Of a DNA stretch of 34,020 bases, positions 31,762-34,020 are shown in pieces. Both the position numbers and the translations under genes were made by a program. The notes beneath the pieces were generated by a model, which saw only the letters and a program-made list of their open reading frames with translations, did no database searches and was not told the origin of the DNA. Positions within the stretch are counted from its first letter, which is position 1; the number at the start of each line of letters is the position of its first letter. The stretch is from Armatimonadetes bacterium CG06_land_8_20_14_3_00_66_21. Lineage in GTDB: Bacteria > Armatimonadota > Abditibacteriia > CG2-30-66-41. Location: the NCBI GenBank assembly GCA_002779825.1, contig PEVN01000317.1:1-34020 (forward strand), written 5' to 3'.

Positions 31762-33590
31762 TCGACCGCCAACGCCTCTATCGGGATGAGCGCCAGTTCG
31801 CAGTCGTTCAGGTTGCTGCCGACACCAGCCGAATAGATGACGTAGAGCTTGCCGTCATACTCGACGGCGTGTGGGTAGCAGAGGTTCTTATCGACTTCGT
31901 CGCCGGCGCCGGGACGGCGCGCGTCGCGGATGCGGAACACGCGACAGAGCAGCTTCTCGCCGGGCCGACTGACGGCGATGGTCAAGGGCGCGCGCGACCG
32001 CTGGGGGTGGCGGACCGTGTTGGCGATCAGGTAGCGCTGGCCGGTGCTGAGCTTGCCGCAGTAGGGTTTCGAGCCGGTTAGGGGCAGGTTGCTCTCGATC
32101 GAGGGCGTCCAGGTGCGGCCGTAGTCGTCGCTCACGGAGACCGCCGCATACCCGTCGCCCGGCGCCCTCGGCGAGTGGTTGCGCATGACGAGGGTGATCT
32201 CGTTGTCGTCGATCCAGCAGGTGGCCTCTGTGTGGATGCGGCCCTGCACGGGGATCTTCACCACGTCCCACTTGGTCAAGTCGTCGCCGTGACTGATCGC
32301 GACCGACGCAAGCCAGTTTTCATCGCAGCCGGGCACGAACCAGTTGCCCTCGGTCATCCTCTCCGGCTCGCGCAACGGCCAGATGCCCTTCGCCACGACC
32401 CCGCGCGATTCCCAGGCGTTTGTTGCTTCATCCAGCGAGAACGCCTCCATGCCGAGCCCGGCGAATCGCCCCTCGCCTATGCCGAACCGCGCCAGGAACA
32501 CCCAGAGCTTCCCGCCGTGCTCAAGGAAGACGCCGTGGCTGTGGGCTTCCACCGGCTGCCTTTCGGCATCCCGAATGCCAGGACCGATCGTCTCGAGGGG
32601 GCCCCACGTCCGGCCGTCGTCCGCACTGCGCCGGCCCAGGTTGACTTCGGTGACCGTGTTTTCCTTCCCCTTGTTGGCGCCCCAGCAGGTGAAGAGCGTG
32701 CCCTTGTGCCGAATGAGCGCCGCGCCGTGGAGCCAGTCGCAACCGTCTACCTGGGGCTCTCGCTTCTTGACGACGCTGAAGCGAATGCCTCCAAGCAGCG
32801 GCACTTGGTCCTCTGTCGGCACGTCCCCTTCCCACAGCGGGAAGCGCTCGACTGTCGGCTGTCTCACCTCGTGCTTGTCCGTCACCTCGAACACCCTGCC
32901 CTTCACTTCATCTTCTGTCAGCGCCCGGCTCCAGAGGCACACCTCGTCCAGCGCACCAAAGAAGAGCTGCCTCAGGCTGCCGCTATCGTTGACGCCGCCG
33001 ATGGTCAGGGGCGCCGGGGTGACGGGAAGTGGGGCGCCGACCTCGGCCTTACCTTCGAGCGCACCGTTCACGTAGAGCCGAGCGCGCCCGGCGTCAACGA
33101 CGGCCGCGATGTGGTGCCAAGTCCCCGGCACCGGCACCGTCGTTCTGACCACAGTCTGCCAGTCGCCGCGCCGCACGTAGAGTCGGAAGAGGTTGTCCCG
33201 ATCCAGCATCAGCCCCCACTCACGCTGGTTCAGCGCGCACACGTTCTTGGCCACGATCATCTGCTGGGCCCCGAGTTGGTAGGCATTGACCCACGCTGCG
33301 ACTGAGAAGGTGGCGGCGGGGAAGCTAAGCTCATCAGCCGCTGCCACACTCAGGTAGTCGTCGAGACCATTGCCGAGGAACGCTTTCCCGGTCACGCCCC
33401 GCACCGATTGCGCGTTGCCGCAGACTTGGGCAGCGCGCGCCGCGGGCGAGGAGTCGGTGGCGATGCCGCCCGCCTCAGCGTCGAAGGTCCAGTGGCCGAC
33501 GAGTCCCCGCGCCGGGACAGTGCCAGCCGCGCAGGCTGAGCCCTGGAGCAGCACAGACAGGACGACGATGATGGCCGGGTACAGAAGCAT
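31758..33590 (-). CDS. Secreted LamG plus sialidase-like (BNR) protein, 610 aa
   Basis: Start chosen at ATG 33590, where a signal peptide begins (MLLYPAIIVVLSVLLQGSAC then AAG); the frame upstream runs through an inverted repeat and lacks a ribosome site. Residues about 28-235 are a LamG/concanavalin-type domain (GLVGHWTFDAEAGG, FSVAAWVNA, GTWHHIAAVVDAGRARLYVNG, GALDEVCLWSRALTEDEV). Residues about 260-600 form a six-bladed sialidase/neuraminidase-like propeller with Asp-box-like SADDGRTWGP and SDDYGRTWTP, plus RIHTEATCW. Canonical sialidase arginines are not confirmed, so it could bind or cleave another sugar. It acts outside the cytoplasm and is coupled to the DegT gene downstream. Confidence 0.82.
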   Translation of the reverse strand: MLLYPAIIVVLSVLLQGSACAAGTVPARGLVGHWTFDAEAGGIATDSSPAARAAQVCGNAQSVRGVTGKAFLGNGLDDYLSVAAADELSFPAATFSVAAWVNAYQLGAQQMIVAKNVCALNQREWGLMLDRDNLFRLYVRRGDWQTVVRTTVPVPGTWHHIAAVVDAGRARLYVNGALEGKAEVGAPLPVTPAPLTIGGVNDSGSLRQLFFGALDEVCLWSRALTEDEVKGRVFEVTDKHEVRQPTVERFPLWEGDVPTEDQVPLLGGIRFSVVKKREPQVDGCDWLHGAALIRHKGTLFTCWGANKGKENTVTEVNLGRRSADDGRTWGPLETIGPGIRDAERQPVEAHSHGVFLEHGGKLWVFLARFGIGEGRFAGLGMEAFSLDEATNAWESRGVVAKGIWPLREPERMTEGNWFVPGCDENWLASVAISHGDDLTKWDVVKIPVQGRIHTEATCWIDDNEITLVMRNHSPRAPGDGYAAVSVSDDYGRTWTPSIESNLPLTGSKPYCGKLSTGQRYLIANTVRHPQRSRAPLTIAVSRPGEKLLCRVFRIRDARRPGAGDEVDKNLCYPHAVEYDGKLYVIYSAGVGSNLNDCELALIPIEALAVE

Positions 33591-33647
33591 GTCGGCGCAC
33601 TGAGTTGGCCGGGGCAGAGGCAGTCCCTTCCTGGACGCAGACGCCCC

Positions 33648-33739
33648 TGTCCGGCAGGTGAACCGGTTTGGGGAGGGCAGAAGGACCGTGCAGCTCCTCC
33701 GCCGCCCAGACTGGTTCACCTGCCGGACAAGCCGGACAA
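33648..33739. repeat. 17-bp perfect inverted repeat with tandem 9-mers
   Basis: TGTCCGGCAGGTGAACC (33648-33664) and its exact complement GGTTCACCTGCCGGACA (33713-33729) are separated by 48 bases. The right end continues as two tandem copies of GCCGGACAA (33722-33730 and 33731-33739). It lies between the class III aminotransferase end and the sialidase-like gene. It has the look of a small non-autonomous or REP-like mobile repeat. Confidence 0.75.
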
Positions 33740-33758
33740 GGGTCCCCCGGCGGGCCTG

Positions 33759-34020
33759 CTACGCCAGCCGTGCGAATCCGCTCTGCTTGACGGCCCCTCC
33801 CACACGGCGGGCGGCGTCGCCGGCTCGGGCAGCTTCGCCCAGTTCCGCGAACACCGGATCGGCGGCCGCAAGGTACGCCTCCACGTGCCGCTCTTCGTGA
33901 GCCAGGCTTGGGTAGAAGCCGGCGCAGGCGAGGAACCCTCGCTCCAGCATCCGCACGGTCAGCAGCGTCTGCAGCGCGGGATCATCGGGATGGTCGAACC
34001 CGAGCTTCACCAGGCAGTCG
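33759..34020 (-). CDS. C-terminal end of a class III aminotransferase (cut by window edge)
   Basis: The frame is open to the right edge of the window and ends at 33759-33761. The sequence LLTVRMLERGFLACAGFYPS, then LAHEERHVEAYLAAADPVFA and finally VKQSGFARLA matches the end of glutamate-1-semialdehyde aminomutase-like class III PLP aminotransferases (pattern M...G...SG.FY...AHT..H...YL.AVD.VF.E, then GF.RL). The PLP lysine lies outside the window. It probably leads the minus-strand group that continues with the sialidase-like and DegT genes. An amino-sugar or gamma-amino acid substrate is possible. Confidence 0.7.
   Translation of the reverse strand, partial: DCLVKLGFDHPDDPALQTLLTVRMLERGFLACAGFYPSLAHEERHVEAYLAAADPVFAELGEAARAGDAARRVGGAVKQSGFARLA

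Noticed and set aside
1..34020. CRISPR arrays, tRNA or rRNA genes, complete insertion sequences
   Set aside because: No regularly spaced direct repeats, no cloverleaf-like or rRNA-like stretch and no transposase frame were recognised by eye.

Overview
The window is high-GC bacterial DNA with Shine-Dalgarno-led genes and an unusually dense set of secreted, Tat-exported or signal-peptide proteins for polysaccharide breakdown. These include Gfo/Idh/MocA oxidoreductases, a HEAT plus DUF1080 protein, sulfatase-type and sialidase-type enzymes, a discoidin/CBM9/hydrazine-synthase-alpha-like dihaem protein and a PQQ-type propeller. That mix is typical of Planctomycetota and related groups (Verrucomicrobiota, Armatimonadota, Hydrogenedentota-like lineages). 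The phylum is inferred from gene families only; no rRNA or tRNA gene was recognised.

Layout. 1-1.4 kb: the end of an unidentified gene, two coupled small membrane-anchored genes, then a second decayed copy of that gene end. 1.4-3.1 kb: a small ribbon-helix-helix-like antitoxin with a consensus promoter ending at its ATG, divergent from a Tat-exported Gfo/Idh/MocA enzyme. 3.1-7.7 kb: the HEAT-DUF1080 protein and, convergent to it, a Tat-exported putative glycosidase. 7.9-13.1 kb: a two-gene module, a TSPPY-type DNA methyltransferase translationally coupled (TGATG) to a 1266-residue protein. That protein joins a GHKL ATPase, a kinase-like dimerisation helix pair, a receiver-like domain and a C-terminal GDIF/QPCDL domain. 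This is the strongest candidate for an unusual conflict/defence system in the window.

13.4-19.4 kb (minus strand): a secreted DUF5060-type glycoside hydrolase, a DUF234-type AAA ATPase with a 16-bp inverted repeat upstream, and an L-arabinose/fucose isomerase-like protein. 19.4-20.7 kb is a breakpoint zone: two paired-hairpin REP-like elements, a truncated acetylxylan esterase with an internal amber stop, and the first 50-odd residues of an MFS transporter fused in frame to a PQQ-like propeller that lacks its own start. 22.0-26.7 kb: the giant discoidin/HZS-alpha-like dihaem protein. 26.7-27.5 kb: a DUF6036-type nucleotidyltransferase and its small partner, probably a toxin-antitoxin-like pair. 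27.8-30.3 kb: a sulfatase-fold enzyme with threonine where the formylglycine precursor should be, and a cytoplasmic Gfo/Idh/MocA dehydrogenase. 30.4-34.0 kb (minus strand): a DegT aminotransferase overlapping a LamG-sialidase, a 17-bp inverted repeat, and the end of a class III aminotransferase.

Most catabolic genes fit one theme: export of enzymes that bind, oxidise or hydrolyse complex glycans, with cytoplasmic sugar isomerase, dehydrogenase and aminotransferase steps. The accessory genes (methyltransferase/GHKL module, RHH antitoxin, nucleotidyltransferase pair, DUF234 ATPase) and the gene remnants lie between these catabolic genes.
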